In this document: one piece after another, positions 8,729 to 17,266 of the stretch
Layout: each line of letters begins with the position of its first letter
Position numbering within the stretch: the stretch's first letter is position 1
Assembly (NCBI GenBank): GCA_021792115.1
Contig: JAJYVI010000004.1
Coordinates: forward strand, 1 to 25,055
DNA length: 25,055 bases
DNA from: Microcaldota archaeon
GTDB taxonomy: Archaea; Micrarchaeota; Micrarchaeia; Micrarchaeales; Micrarchaeaceae
Direction: 5' to 3'
Position numbers and translations under genes: made by a program
The notes under the pieces: model-generated
Seen by the model: only the letters and a program-made list of their open reading frames with translations
What the model was told of the DNA's origin: nothing
The model's database searches: none

Positions 8729-9292
8729 CTATTTGCCAAAATCAATAAAATTATTGATTAATTTCCTGCCAATGCTTTTCTTTCCAAAATGTTCCGGGTG
8801 AAATTGTGTCCCCCATATTGGTTTAGAAACATGTCTTACAATTTCAATACCTTGTTTGGAGACTGCAAGAGGAATCAATTTTTTTCCCACACTTTTTACA
8901 CTATTGTGATGGCTTTCAAAAACATAAAAGGAATTGGGCATGCCCTGCAGCATAATGTCTTCCTGAACTTTATTAATTTTAAGTAGTCCATATTCATATT
9001 CTTTCAATTGTTCTACATGCGCGCCATAAATTTTGCATATTAATTGGAAGCCAAGACAGATTCCAAGCAGAGGCTTTTTAAATTCCATTATTATTTTTGC
9101 TTCATTTTGAAATGTTTTATTAGGATAAAGCACATTAAATATATGGCCTCCTGAAAGAATTATCTTATCATATTTCTTGAAGCCTGATTTATTAATTTCA
9201 CTCGAGTCAATCATATCATAAGAATAATTTGCAAGTGCTTTATCTAGTTCAGGCAACTCTACTGTCAAATTATTAACAATAAGCAATTTCAT
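8729..9292 (-). CDS. Class I glutamine amidotransferase, GMP synthase subunit A type
   Basis: Stand-alone GATase domain of 187 residues. The catalytic triad is clear: nucleophile C79 in GICLGFQ, and H165 and E167 in QFHPEH. ILSGGH near residue 45 takes the place of the usual SGGP oxyanion-strand motif. Size and the ESHHNSVKSVGKKL segment fit archaeal GuaAa, which supplies ammonia to a separate GMP synthetase subunit. That subunit is not in the window, so HisH- or PabA-like roles cannot be fully excluded. Convergent with proS, 41 bases between stops. Confidence 0.85.
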   Translation of the reverse strand: MKLLIVNNLTVELPELDKALANYSYDMIDSSEINKSGFKKYDKIILSGGHIFNVLYPNKTFQNEAKIIMEFKKPLLGICLGFQLICKIYGAHVEQLKEYEYGLLKINKVQEDIMLQGMPNSFYVFESHHNSVKSVGKKLIPLAVSKQGIEIVRHVSKPIWGTQFHPEHFGKKSIGRKLINNFIDFGK

Positions 9293-9450
9293 AATTAAAA
9301 TAGGATATAAAAATCTATAAGCTTTTATTTTATCTTGAATAAATTTGTCAAATATTTTGTATATTTAATAATGGTAATTAGCATAAATTATTAAATTGGT
9401 TTGCAGATATAAAAATATAAAGAGAAATAGTAATAATATCTATGTAATAC

Positions 9451-9523
9451 AGCCCTGTCATCTAGTGGCCAAGGATAGCGGGCTTTGGACCCGTTTACAT
9501 CGGTTCGAATCCGGTCAGGGCTA
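9451..9523 (+). tRNA. tRNA-Gln (anticodon TTG)
   Basis: Complete cloverleaf without an intron. Acceptor arms AGCCCTG (9451-9457) and CAGGGCT (9516-9522) pair perfectly, with discriminator A at 9523. Anticodon stem GCGGG/CCCGT with loop CTTTGGA gives anticodon TTG at 9485-9487. T-arm stem with TTCGAAT loop at 9504-9510. CCA is not encoded. An ATATAAAAATATAAAG stretch just upstream (about 9405-9420) is a plausible TATA element. Confidence 0.96.
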
Positions 9524-9569
9524 TGTACGTATATCTTTATCAAAAATAATAAATATTATTTAGACATGT

Positions 9570-10622
9570 CTATTTTTTGTCTTTAAAATCCCATTCCTTT
9601 GTGATTGTTTTTGATGGACATATTGGAAGACCATGACTCATTCTTTCATCAATTTTTGTATTTGATGCAAGGCATAAACCTATGCATCCTGCTTCTTCAT
9701 ATCCTTCTTTTTTTGCATCTGCTTTGTGACTATCCAGACTTCGCAAAACCATAGCCCATTTATTATCATCCCATCGCAGTATTCTTGAAAGCTCATTGTT
9801 TCTTGCAACATTCCCCATACTAAACTCTTTTCTATGTAATAACAATACACATGGAAAAATATCCCCCTCCGGATCTATATGTATAATACTTTTATCGTAG
9901 ATCATGCAGCTTACACTACCTATTTCAGGCAGGTATTCTTTTTCGAATTCATGAATTTTATCAAAAGGCACAGTATATGGCGCAATCCGTATTTGCATAT
10001 CAGCAGAGGTTGATTTTATTGCTCTAAACATTTCATAGTATTTGATTGGATCCATTAATATTTTATCTTTGTTTTTATATCCTGCTCCGACAGGAGTTGC
10101 ATAAAGAAATGAGACTTTGTTGACTCCAAGGCTTTTTGCAAGGCTTATGATTTCTAGTGCTTCATTTGCATTATCTCTCATTATCACAGACCATATTGCA
10201 ACATCAATGCCTAGCTGCCTAGCATATGTTATTCCTTCTATAGCATTATTAAAGGCATTCGCCTGTCTTATCTTATTGTGAGTTTTAGAATTAATTCCAT
10301 CCATGCTTATATTTATCTGAAAAATGCTTTTGCTAAGTACCTCCAGTTTTTCTTTAGTCAGGAGCATGCCATTTGTTTCTATCTTTACTTTTAGACCATT
10401 ATCTGCCGCATATTCAACCATATTTAAGATGTTCGGGTGCATCATTGGCTCCCCACCACCAATTACAAGATATTCGGTATTCTCTTTTCTTGCCATATTC
10501 ACAACCCTATTGAAATTTTCTTTGGAAATGGCAGTTTTGGCTTTAGGCACTGCACAGTGCACGCAATTGGCATTGCAGTTGTATGTTGCATGTAAGAAAA
10601 TTTTGTTGACCATCAAAGACAT
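9570..10622 (-). CDS. Radical SAM/SPASM-domain protein
   Basis: Protein of 350 residues, or 347 if the second ATG (residue 4) is used. The radical SAM cysteines are C16, C20 and C23 (CNANCVHC), followed by GGGEP and a TIM-barrel pattern. The C-terminus has an auxiliary-cluster arrangement: C-x13-G-x4-C (CMIYDK to FPC), then C-x3-C (GCIGLC) and a final ICPS cysteine, consistent with a SPASM/Twitch domain. Such enzymes modify peptides or make cofactors; the substrate is not evident. The second ATG overlaps the stop of a small upstream ORF as TGATG, suggesting translational coupling. It shares a strand with a second radical SAM gene. Confidence 0.88.
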   Translation of the reverse strand: MSLMVNKIFLHATYNCNANCVHCAVPKAKTAISKENFNRVVNMARKENTEYLVIGGGEPMMHPNILNMVEYAADNGLKVKIETNGMLLTKEKLEVLSKSIFQINISMDGINSKTHNKIRQANAFNNAIEGITYARQLGIDVAIWSVIMRDNANEALEIISLAKSLGVNKVSFLYATPVGAGYKNKDKILMDPIKYYEMFRAIKSTSADMQIRIAPYTVPFDKIHEFEKEYLPEIGSVSCMIYDKSIIHIDPEGDIFPCVLLLHRKEFSMGNVARNNELSRILRWDDNKWAMVLRSLDSHKADAKKEGYEEAGCIGLCLASNTKIDERMSHGLPICPSKTITKEWDFKDKK

Positions 10623-10902
10623 CTTATTTTATTGACAATAAAAAAATTTGTTTTAGATATATAAAATTTATTTTTTGGTACTCTATGTTTAACTTGCTTT
10701 TTATGACTAAATATAGGTTGATAATGTACAAGCATCTCTTTCTTATCTTGTATCTCATTGCATAATTCAAAAGCAAAAATAACTTTATTTACTTTAATAT
10801 TTTTGCTTTCTGATATCAACCTTTCTGTTTTATCCCATTCTTATTCAAGACCTTCTGGGAACATTCTCTATAACTCCTTTATAATGTCTTCTGTTATTGT
10901 CA
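10613..10902 (-). pseudogene. Degenerate small ORF between two radical SAM genes
   Basis: Reading from an ATG at 10902, one frame stays coding-like for about 95 codons but is broken by TAG after 11 codons and TAA after a further eight. Downstream of these it is open for 68 codons from a TTG at 10819. The product is lysine-rich with one cysteine in FELCNEI and matches no family I know. Its TGA overlaps the second ATG of the downstream radical SAM gene (TGATG). Either a decayed gene with two nonsense changes, or a real 68-residue TTG-start peptide feeding that enzyme. The operon-like overlap favours some translation; the stops favour decay. Confidence 0.4.
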
Positions 10903-10918
10903 TACTATCTTAAAAATA

Positions 10919-11824
10919 TTACCCTAACATACCAAGCTTAGACAGATAATTTATAATTCTATCATTTTCATTTTTAGGTATCTTATTATCTGAAATCCTT
11001 GATAGTATCGCATCAACAGTTTCTATCTTGAGATCCCCTATGAAAAAATCTGTAAAATTGTATAATTTCACCATACCTGAAGGATTTATTATAAATCTAA
11101 TATCCTCTTTTGGCTTCTGCCTGTTAATTGAATTTAGATCAAAATTAATATCAGGAAAATCCTTTACTATTCTATCCCCTTCTGCTTTAAGCGCAATTAA
11201 ATCTTTATCATTAAGGCCACCTAAAACATTCCAGTTGTCAGCAGCAAATCCAACAGGCAAAGTAAGCCTAAGTCGTATATTATTTATTCCATATTCATTT
11301 ATTTGTGAAACCATCTCGTATATTGAATTATGGTTTGCATTGTTAACACTGCAAGTTATCTGAACAGGTATTCCTGCATTTTTTGCCGCAGCAAGATTCG
11401 CCATTGAAATCCTAAATGCATTGATAGCGCCATTCTGCGCTCTAATTTGGTTGTGGATTTTTTCAGGGCCGTCTATGCTTGCGCGTATTATTAGATGCCT
11501 GGTGTTTTTGAATATTTCCGGCTTTGTCAGTAAAATTGCATTTGTTTCTAGCACAGTCCGCATGCCTATTTTTTCAGAATATGCTATTATCTCAGGCAGA
11601 TCCTTCCTTATTAAAGGCTCTCCTCCATTCAAATGCACTTCATTGATTTTATTCTCTTTTAGTTCCTTGATAATATCCTTTATTTTTTCAGTTGGCAATT
11701 CACTGCCAATATGTAATTTACTATAGCAATGTATACAGTGTAGATTACAGGAATGCGTCAATTCAAATTCAGCGTTTTTTATCATGTTTGCAATTCCTAT
11801 TTGTGATTTATTTTTAATATCCAA
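10919..11824 (-). CDS. Radical SAM protein with degenerate C-terminal domain
   Basis: Protein of 301 residues with radical SAM cysteines C26, C30 and C33 (CNLHCIHC), LNGGEPLIR as the GGEP motif and an LETNAILL strand typical of SPASM-family barrels. Where relatives have G-x4-C for the auxiliary cluster, this protein has INPSGMVKLYNF with no cysteine, and none follows to the end, so the auxiliary cluster is missing. It may act with the SPASM protein of the same strand (9570-10622) or have diverged to cluster-free chemistry. Lies 50 bases downstream of the PfkB kinase gene, probably cotranscribed. Confidence 0.85.
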   Translation of the reverse strand: MDIKNKSQIGIANMIKNAEFELTHSCNLHCIHCYSKLHIGSELPTEKIKDIIKELKENKINEVHLNGGEPLIRKDLPEIIAYSEKIGMRTVLETNAILLTKPEIFKNTRHLIIRASIDGPEKIHNQIRAQNGAINAFRISMANLAAAKNAGIPVQITCSVNNANHNSIYEMVSQINEYGINNIRLRLTLPVGFAADNWNVLGGLNDKDLIALKAEGDRIVKDFPDINFDLNSINRQKPKEDIRFIINPSGMVKLYNFTDFFIGDLKIETVDAILSRISDNKIPKNENDRIINYLSKLGMLG

Positions 11825-11874
11825 ACAAACACTAATTCAAATTATATTCTTATTTTTAAGTTTTCTCTTATTTA

Positions 11875-12867
11875 TTACGCATTTTCTTTTGACAATACAT
11901 CTATAATTTCTGCAGCACTTACGGCATATGTACCTAACTGAGAAACCGCTATGCCTGCTGCGACATTAGCAAGATGGCAAGCGTCTAAAATATTGGCACC
12001 TATGCTTTTTGCTACGGTTATTGTTGAAATTACAGTATCCCCTGCTCCTGTTACATCATATACTTTTTGTGCATGCGACTTAAGGTGGTGTTGTGCGCCA
12101 TTAGGATAAAAAAGAGACATTCCATCAGCACCTCTTGTAATTAATACATAGTCTGGTTTTACCTTTGCAAATATTCTCTGGCTTGCCTTGTTAAGACTGG
12201 CTTCATCTTTTATCTTTATTCGTGAACCATCAGAAGCTTCATTAGTGTTTGGGGTTAATATAGATATATTTTTATAGAATCCAAAGTTTTGTACCTTAGG
12301 GTCTAACGCAACAAATTTACCTGTATCCCTAAGCATCTTTGTTATTTCATTGAAAAATTGCCTTTGTATGAGACCTTTTCCATAATCAGATATTATTGCA
12401 GAATCTACATTTTTTGCAGCCTCCTTTATGCTTGAGATAAGCGTAGCATAAAGCTCTTTATTAAACTTCTTATTATCTTCTCTATCAAATCTTACAACCT
12501 GTTGGTTATTTGCAATAACTCTTGTTTTTGTAATTGTATTAAATCCATTCACTTCAGTTATTCCTGATGAAATAATATTACTTTCATTTCTCATTAGTTG
12601 TTTAAGAATAGCACCGTTATGATCATTGCCAGTAATTCCAAAAATATATGCTGTTGCACCCAACTTGGCTACATTGTTTGCAACATTCGCAGCTCCTCCA
12701 GGGGTTATAGTTTCTTTCTTAACGTTTACGACAGGAACAGGCGCTTCCGGGGATATCCTATCAACAGTACCATATATAAAGTGATCAACCATTATGTCAC
12801 CTATTACAAGTACTTTTGCATTCTTAAATTTCTCCACGGTTTTTATTAGATTTGACATGAAAATCAA
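11875..12867 (-). CDS. PfkB-family kinase, RfaE1/HldE-like (heptose-7-phosphate kinase type)
   Basis: Ribokinase-fold kinase of 330 residues. The start VLVIGDIMVDHFIYGTVDRI and SPEAPVPVV segment (residues 19-47) is characteristic of the RfaE/HldE kinase domain, which makes heptose 1,7-bisphosphate. GGAANVANN (57-65) is the substrate-binding loop and DVTGAGD (271-277) ends with catalytic base D277. There is no nucleotidyltransferase domain fused behind it. The first ATG adds MIF before an equally good ATG at residue 4. In an archaeon it would feed a nucleotide-heptose for surface glycans, fitting the other glycosylation genes; the exact sugar is inference. Confidence 0.85.
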   Translation of the reverse strand: MIFMSNLIKTVEKFKNAKVLVIGDIMVDHFIYGTVDRISPEAPVPVVNVKKETITPGGAANVANNVAKLGATAYIFGITGNDHNGAILKQLMRNESNIISSGITEVNGFNTITKTRVIANNQQVVRFDREDNKKFNKELYATLISSIKEAAKNVDSAIISDYGKGLIQRQFFNEITKMLRDTGKFVALDPKVQNFGFYKNISILTPNTNEASDGSRIKIKDEASLNKASQRIFAKVKPDYVLITRGADGMSLFYPNGAQHHLKSHAQKVYDVTGAGDTVISTITVAKSIGANILDACHLANVAAGIAVSQLGTYAVSAAEIIDVLSKENA

Positions 12868-13111
12868 TTTTTATAATATACTCCTATGCAGATTCTGCAA
12901 GTTTAAATTTATCATAAATTATTAAACTGCTGAGATATTTATAGATTAAGTTTGTATTATTATTGTATATTATTATTTACATTGCTTTGAATTAAAGTAA
13001 ACTATGCATTCCTAATAATTTGATCGTAGGCAGGGCTAAAATAAAGTTATATTTAAGTGCATATATTTACATGTAATTTATTTATTTATAAAATCAGAAT
13101 ACTATAAATTC

Positions 13112-13132
13112 AATTAGCAGTACTGGCTAATT
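13112..13132. promoter_or_regulatory. Palindromic element upstream of NUDIX gene
   Basis: Inverted repeat AATTAGC / GCTAATT with a nested palindrome CAGTACTG in its centre, ending 18 bases before the NUDIX ATG and directly next to a TTTTATAATT stretch. Position and symmetry fit an operator for a dimeric regulator; no binding protein is known. The 283-base divergent gap it lies in otherwise shows only AT-rich promoter-like DNA. Confidence 0.35.
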
Positions 13133-13150
13133 TTATAATTAAATGATATT

Positions 13151-13702
13151 ATGATCCCTAAAAAGGCGAGAAAGGTATTTAAAGGTGTTTTATTTGATGT
13201 ATATCAATGGGACCAAAAGATGTTTGACAATTCATATGCTGTTTTTGAGAAGCTAAAAAGACTTCCGACAGTCCAGATTTTTGCAACAAGAAAAAACAAG
13301 GTGCTTATGCTTAGGGAAATGCAGCCAGGATCTAATGCAATACGCATAAGCATGCCGGGCGGCAAAGTAGAAAGAGGCGAAAATCCTTTGACTGCGGCGA
13401 AACGGGAGCTTATCGAGGAAACAGGGTTTAGCTCAAAGGACTGGAGTTTAGTAAAAGCGTATACTTCAAGCAAGCATAAGATAGAATGGCCTGTTTATCT
13501 TTATTCTGCGAGAAACTGTGTAAAGACTGCAGATCAACATCCTGATCCAGGCGAGAAGATAAGTCTTGAGTGGGTTCCACTGAAGCAATTCCTCGATGGG
13601 TTCACTGAAAACGCAAATGATATGATGACAGATTTTCTTCACGCAAAATATGACACTAAGAAGCGCAATGCACTAGCAAAGAAAATATTTAATAAGCCAT
13701 AA
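13151..13702 (+). CDS. NUDIX hydrolase (ADP-ribose pyrophosphatase-like)
   Basis: Protein of 183 residues with a perfect Nudix box G-x5-E-x7-RE-x2-EE-x-G beginning at G71 and running through REL and EETGF (R85, E86, E89, E90). The layout, an N-terminal strand pair before the box and a helical tail after it, resembles ADP-sugar pyrophosphatases that cleave a nucleoside diphosphate linked to another group. Divergent from the PfkB kinase gene; a short palindrome precedes the start, which is probably near-leaderless. Confidence 0.88.
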   Translation: MIPKKARKVFKGVLFDVYQWDQKMFDNSYAVFEKLKRLPTVQIFATRKNKVLMLREMQPGSNAIRISMPGGKVERGENPLTAAKRELIEETGFSSKDWSLVKAYTSSKHKIEWPVYLYSARNCVKTADQHPDPGEKISLEWVPLKQFLDGFTENANDMMTDFLHAKYDTKKRNALAKKIFNKP

Positions 13703-13881
13703 TCAGCATAAATACTATGCGGATCTGCAATACCAAAATATGAATGCCTGCAAAAGGCAGATTATTATTTGTCTCTAATTGTAAATCCAATGGCACTATA
13801 AGTTTTTCTATGCATTATAAATACTTAAAATTAAACCAATATTTTAAATAACTTGAAATTAATCTATAATTAACAGATGTT

Positions 13882-14364
13882 ATGACTTTCATACTGCCTA
13901 ATAATATAAATATGAGCAGAGTCCAGGGCCTTATAAAACTTGTGAAACAAAACAAGGGTTCAATGCTTCTTTCAGAGCTTTCAGACCAAGCAGAAGAAGA
14001 GATAGACAATTTGATACCTATAATAAATATCTGTAAATTCCTTGGCTTGGCGAAAATTGAAGAGGATAAAATCTATCTTACAGATCTCGGCAAACATGTA
14101 AACTACAGAAACTATAATCGTATGATAAAGGAAAAGTTAGAGCAGGCAGAGCCGATAAAGACCGTGCTGGAGATTGTAGAAGGAAGCCCTGCAACTACTG
14201 ATGAGCTTGTGATGAACCTGCAACAGAAAGGAATAAAAGAGTACACTGATGCAAATAAGTTACTGCTTAAGGAATTGCTGATTAATTGGGCTGTGCGGGC
14301 AAAGCTGATATTTTACAATACAAAAGATGACAGATGGTACCTGAAATCTAAATCAGATATTTAA
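13882..14364 (+). CDS. Stand-alone AAA-associated domain protein (PF09821-like)
   Basis: Protein of 160 residues. The N-terminal part (GLIKLVKQNKGSMLLSEL, IINICKFLGLAKI, YLTDLGKHV) is a winged-helix-like module, and the C-terminal part ends with a NWAVRAKLIFYN motif. Together they match the domain usually fused to or encoded next to nitrate/sulfonate-type ABC transporter ATPases. Here it stands alone with no transporter gene nearby. Role unknown, perhaps regulatory. It precedes the proline-dehydrogenase paralog by 43 bases. A second ATG at residue 11 is possible. Confidence 0.65.
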   Translation: MTFILPNNINMSRVQGLIKLVKQNKGSMLLSELSDQAEEEIDNLIPIINICKFLGLAKIEEDKIYLTDLGKHVNYRNYNRMIKEKLEQAEPIKTVLEIVEGSPATTDELVMNLQQKGIKEYTDANKLLLKELLINWAVRAKLIFYNTKDDRWYLKSKSDI

Positions 14365-14407
14365 TTGATAAAGGCGTCTGCAAATAAAAATAATTCTAGG
14401 CTAATGC

Positions 14408-15343
14408 ATGTCAAATAATAGCTCATTTATTAAACGGCTTATATTCAAGCTTGTGAAAAAGCACCTTCTGGCGTCGACATTGAATTCAGCAGTAAGGAAT
14501 GTAAGCGATTTGAATTCAAAGGGCCTGCATACTACAATAACCTTCTTAAATGATTATGTTACTGATATGTCCAAAGCGAAATACAATGCCAACACTTATA
14601 TGCAGCTATTCAGGCAGATGTCAAAATACAACCTTGATAGTTCTGTCTCGCTGAGACTCTCCCAAATAGGTTTTGGCATAGATAATGGAAATGCCATGAA
14701 AAACCTTGACCAAATAATAAGCATGTCAGAACGGCTTGGCATAAGGCTCTGGCTTGAGGCAGGATACAGCATTGATTCTACTACATTGTTCAAAGTATAT
14801 AATACTTTCAAGGCGAAGTCAAAGCATCTCGGCATTGAGCTGCCTATACAGTTTAGCATACATCAATCAGGCAGCAATGCATTGAATGCAGGGGACACTC
14901 TAAAGCTTTCAATATACAAAAACACCTCTCATCTTATATTTGATAAGAATCTAGACCCTAAAGATAAGAAGCAAAAACAGCAAAAAGCAAAACTTCCTTC
15001 TAATCAAGATGTTCCGATGGACAATGAAATAAATGCAATAACTACGCTAATTAAAAAAGGCTTAAAATTAACTTTGTTTGTGCACAACTATAACCTTGCA
15101 GTAAAAATATTGAAAGGCATAAAAGAGCAAAAATACAGAAAGAATTTAATATTTGAGTTGCCATTAGATAACTACAGCAAAAAAAGCCTAAAAATGCTTA
15201 AAATGAACAAGATAAGTGTGTATGCGCCATACGGAAAAGATTGGATCCCTTATGCTGTAGATAGGCTTATTGACGGGTACATAAAGGACATAGCAATAAG
15301 CATTCTAAATGCGAGGTATGCAAAATATAATAAAACCAAATGA
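14408..15343 (+). CDS. Degenerate proline dehydrogenase-like protein
   Basis: Protein of 311 residues whose plan follows the PRODH barrel gene at 6366-7247 but with eroded motifs. LRLSQIGFGID replaces the SVKxTQLG strand, LRLWLEAG the LDME strand, VHNYN the ATH strand, and VYAPYGKDWIPYAVDRLIDG the C-terminal signature. In that signature the first of the two proline-binding arginines is Asp and the following Glu is Asp, and the RLVKGAY strand is not recognisable. It therefore probably lacks proline oxidation activity and may be a structural or ligand-sensing relative. A lysine-rich insert (DPKDKKQKQQK) lies mid-barrel. The epimerase gene begins seven bases after the stop. Confidence 0.6.
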   Translation: MSNNSSFIKRLIFKLVKKHLLASTLNSAVRNVSDLNSKGLHTTITFLNDYVTDMSKAKYNANTYMQLFRQMSKYNLDSSVSLRLSQIGFGIDNGNAMKNLDQIISMSERLGIRLWLEAGYSIDSTTLFKVYNTFKAKSKHLGIELPIQFSIHQSGSNALNAGDTLKLSIYKNTSHLIFDKNLDPKDKKQKQQKAKLPSNQDVPMDNEINAITTLIKKGLKLTLFVHNYNLAVKILKGIKEQKYRKNLIFELPLDNYSKKSLKMLKMNKISVYAPYGKDWIPYAVDRLIDGYIKDIAISILNARYAKYNKTK

Positions 15344-15350
15344 GATATAT

Positions 15351-16391
15351 ATGCCTGACAAAAAATCCAGTGCAGCCAGTAAAAACACTAAAACTAAGCA
15401 AGTTTATTTAATTACAGGCGCAACAAGCGGGTTGGGCGTGGAGCTTATAAAACAATTGATCAATGACAGTAATCAAATAAGGGTAATTGTCAAGGACGAT
15501 TTTTTGGTAAACCCTGAATGGAAAAACTTACCTAGCGGTGTAATACCTTATATATCTAATATGACATTCCCATCATCAAAAGACAGCTTATCCCTTGAGG
15601 AAGCATGCAGAAATGTTGATGTGGTAATACATATAGCAGGTGCATCATATAATTATAAAACTGGCTTAAACCAGCTTATTGATGCAAATGTGAAGGTTAC
15701 TGAGAATCTTCTTAAGACAATAGCAAGAGTAAATAAAAATAGGAGAGTGCATTTCATATTCGCAAGCAGCATAACAGTCTATGGCTACAAGACAAAGCTC
15801 CAAAAGATAACAGAGTCCTCTGAGTTGCACCCAGGAAGCCCATATTCTAATACAAAGATGATGGCAGAGCAGATAATAAGATCCTTCTCAGAGGTCAACC
15901 AGAATATAAAATACACTATACTTAGATATGCAACATTCTACGGTCCGCATTATGAAGATCCGTCCTTTTTTAAAGTATTTGATCTTATAAAGTCTCAGAA
16001 GATGTATTATATAGGTACATCAAGCAACCACCTTTCTTTTGTGCATGTGGATGATGCAGTAGGTGCTATTATTGCAGTGCTTAATAACTTAGACAAGGCC
16101 TCAAACCAGATATACAATGTGACTGATGGGCAGCCATATACTCCAAAATACTTGTTTGAAAAAATTGCAGAAATACTGAATGTCCCTCCCCCCAAAAAAG
16201 TTATAAATATAAATATGGCTAAACTATTGGTCAAGCTCTTCAACATAAATTTTGACGAGTTTCAGTTCCTTACTAGTGATAGGATCATTGACATAAGCAA
16301 AATAAAAAAAGATATTGGCTTTGTGCCAAAGAATAGACTTGACGTGCAGGGGCTAGAGATGATTAAGCATTATCTTAGCTACAAAAAATAA
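15351..16391 (+). CDS. NAD-dependent epimerase/dehydratase (extended SDR)
   Basis: Rossmann-fold sugar-nucleotide enzyme of 346 residues from the chosen ATG at 15351, just after the upstream stop. An in-frame ATG at 15309 lies inside the previous gene and is less likely. The NAD-binding loop is TGATSGLG (residues 22-29). The catalytic set is SSITVYG with active serine and YSNTK with the Tyr-x3-Lys pair, followed by a YATFYGP strand and FVHVDDAVGA typical of extended SDRs. The first 16 residues are Ser/Lys-rich and probably disordered. It probably epimerises or dehydrates a nucleotide sugar; substrate unknown. Confidence 0.88.
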   Translation: MPDKKSSAASKNTKTKQVYLITGATSGLGVELIKQLINDSNQIRVIVKDDFLVNPEWKNLPSGVIPYISNMTFPSSKDSLSLEEACRNVDVVIHIAGASYNYKTGLNQLIDANVKVTENLLKTIARVNKNRRVHFIFASSITVYGYKTKLQKITESSELHPGSPYSNTKMMAEQIIRSFSEVNQNIKYTILRYATFYGPHYEDPSFFKVFDLIKSQKMYYIGTSSNHLSFVHVDDAVGAIIAVLNNLDKASNQIYNVTDGQPYTPKYLFEKIAEILNVPPPKKVININMAKLLVKLFNINFDEFQFLTSDRIIDISKIKKDIGFVPKNRLDVQGLEMIKHYLSYKK

Positions 16392-16471
16392 GTCAATGCC
16401 ACTCCCTTCGCCTGCAACCTGTCAATACAATAAATTAAAAATGTTAATAAGAATACTAAAAAGGTTAAATT

Positions 16472-17266
16472 ATGAACGTTAAAACAGGAAAAATAGAGTC
16501 TTATATCAATGAATTGCTAGATTCCAAAGGGGCACTGCTTTTTTCATTGATAGACCCTCTTGACTATACAAAACCAGAAGATGCAATAAAAACAGCAGTT
16601 TCTGTTGCAAATGCAGGCGCAGATGCCATACTTATAGGAGGCAGCATAGGTGCTCAAGGGGAGCTACTTGATAATGTCAGCAAGACTATAAAAGAAAAGA
16701 TAGACATACCATTGATTTTATTTCCAGGAAACATAGCTACGATAACTAGGTACGCTGACGCGATATATTTTATGTCTTTGCTCAATGCGCGCAATCCATA
16801 TTGGATAACCCAGGCACAGACCCTCTCTGCACCAGTTATAAAGCAGCTTAATATAGAGGCACTTCCAGTTGGGTATATAGTTGTAAACCCAGGAGGCACA
16901 GTAGGATGGGTAGGTGACGTAAATATAGTGCCTAGAGAAAAGCCGAAAATTGCAGCATCGCTTGCGCTTGCTGGAGAATACCTTGGAAACAGGTTTATAA
17001 TTACAGATGTTGGGTCAAATCCTAAAATGCTTAACTCTGAGCATGTCCCTAATGAAATGATAAGAACTGTGAAGTCAAGCATAAGCGTGCCATACATTGT
17101 TGCAGGCGGTGTCACTTCTGAGAAGGAGCTCAAGGAGGTATATGCAAGCGGTGCGGACATTGTGCAAATAGGCACTGCGTTTGAGCTCGGCATGGCGCAT
17201 AAAAAGGCAGCGCTTTTTTCGAGAATTGCAAAACAGGAAGGGCTGAAAAAGCTTAAAGGCAAGTAA
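16472..17266 (+). CDS. Geranylgeranylglyceryl phosphate synthase
   Basis: TIM-barrel prenyltransferase of 264 residues making the first ether bond of archaeal membrane lipids, from sn-glycerol-1-phosphate and geranylgeranyl diphosphate. Motifs: LIDPL at the first strand (Mg-binding Asp), ILIGGSIG, LFPGN, YIVVNPGGTVG, and the phosphate-binding VAGGVTS and GADIVQIGTAFE loops at the end. The usual EAGSG strand is DVGSNP here. It is a clear archaeal marker for the window. It follows the epimerase by 80 bases and is probably in the same run of plus-strand genes. Confidence 0.93.
   Translation: MNVKTGKIESYINELLDSKGALLFSLIDPLDYTKPEDAIKTAVSVANAGADAILIGGSIGAQGELLDNVSKTIKEKIDIPLILFPGNIATITRYADAIYFMSLLNARNPYWITQAQTLSAPVIKQLNIEALPVGYIVVNPGGTVGWVGDVNIVPREKPKIAASLALAGEYLGNRFIITDVGSNPKMLNSEHVPNEMIRTVKSSISVPYIVAGGVTSEKELKEVYASGADIVQIGTAFELGMAHKKAALFSRIAKQEGLKKLKGK

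Noticed and set aside
13745..13759. Small TGCCT/AGGCA hairpin after the NUDIX gene as a terminator
   Set aside because: Only five pairs, no T run directly behind it, and archaeal termination does not need hairpins.
15309..15350. Upstream in-frame ATG for the epimerase gene
   Set aside because: It would overlap the previous gene by 35 bases and add a sequence unlike the family; the ATG at 15351 follows the upstream stop directly.
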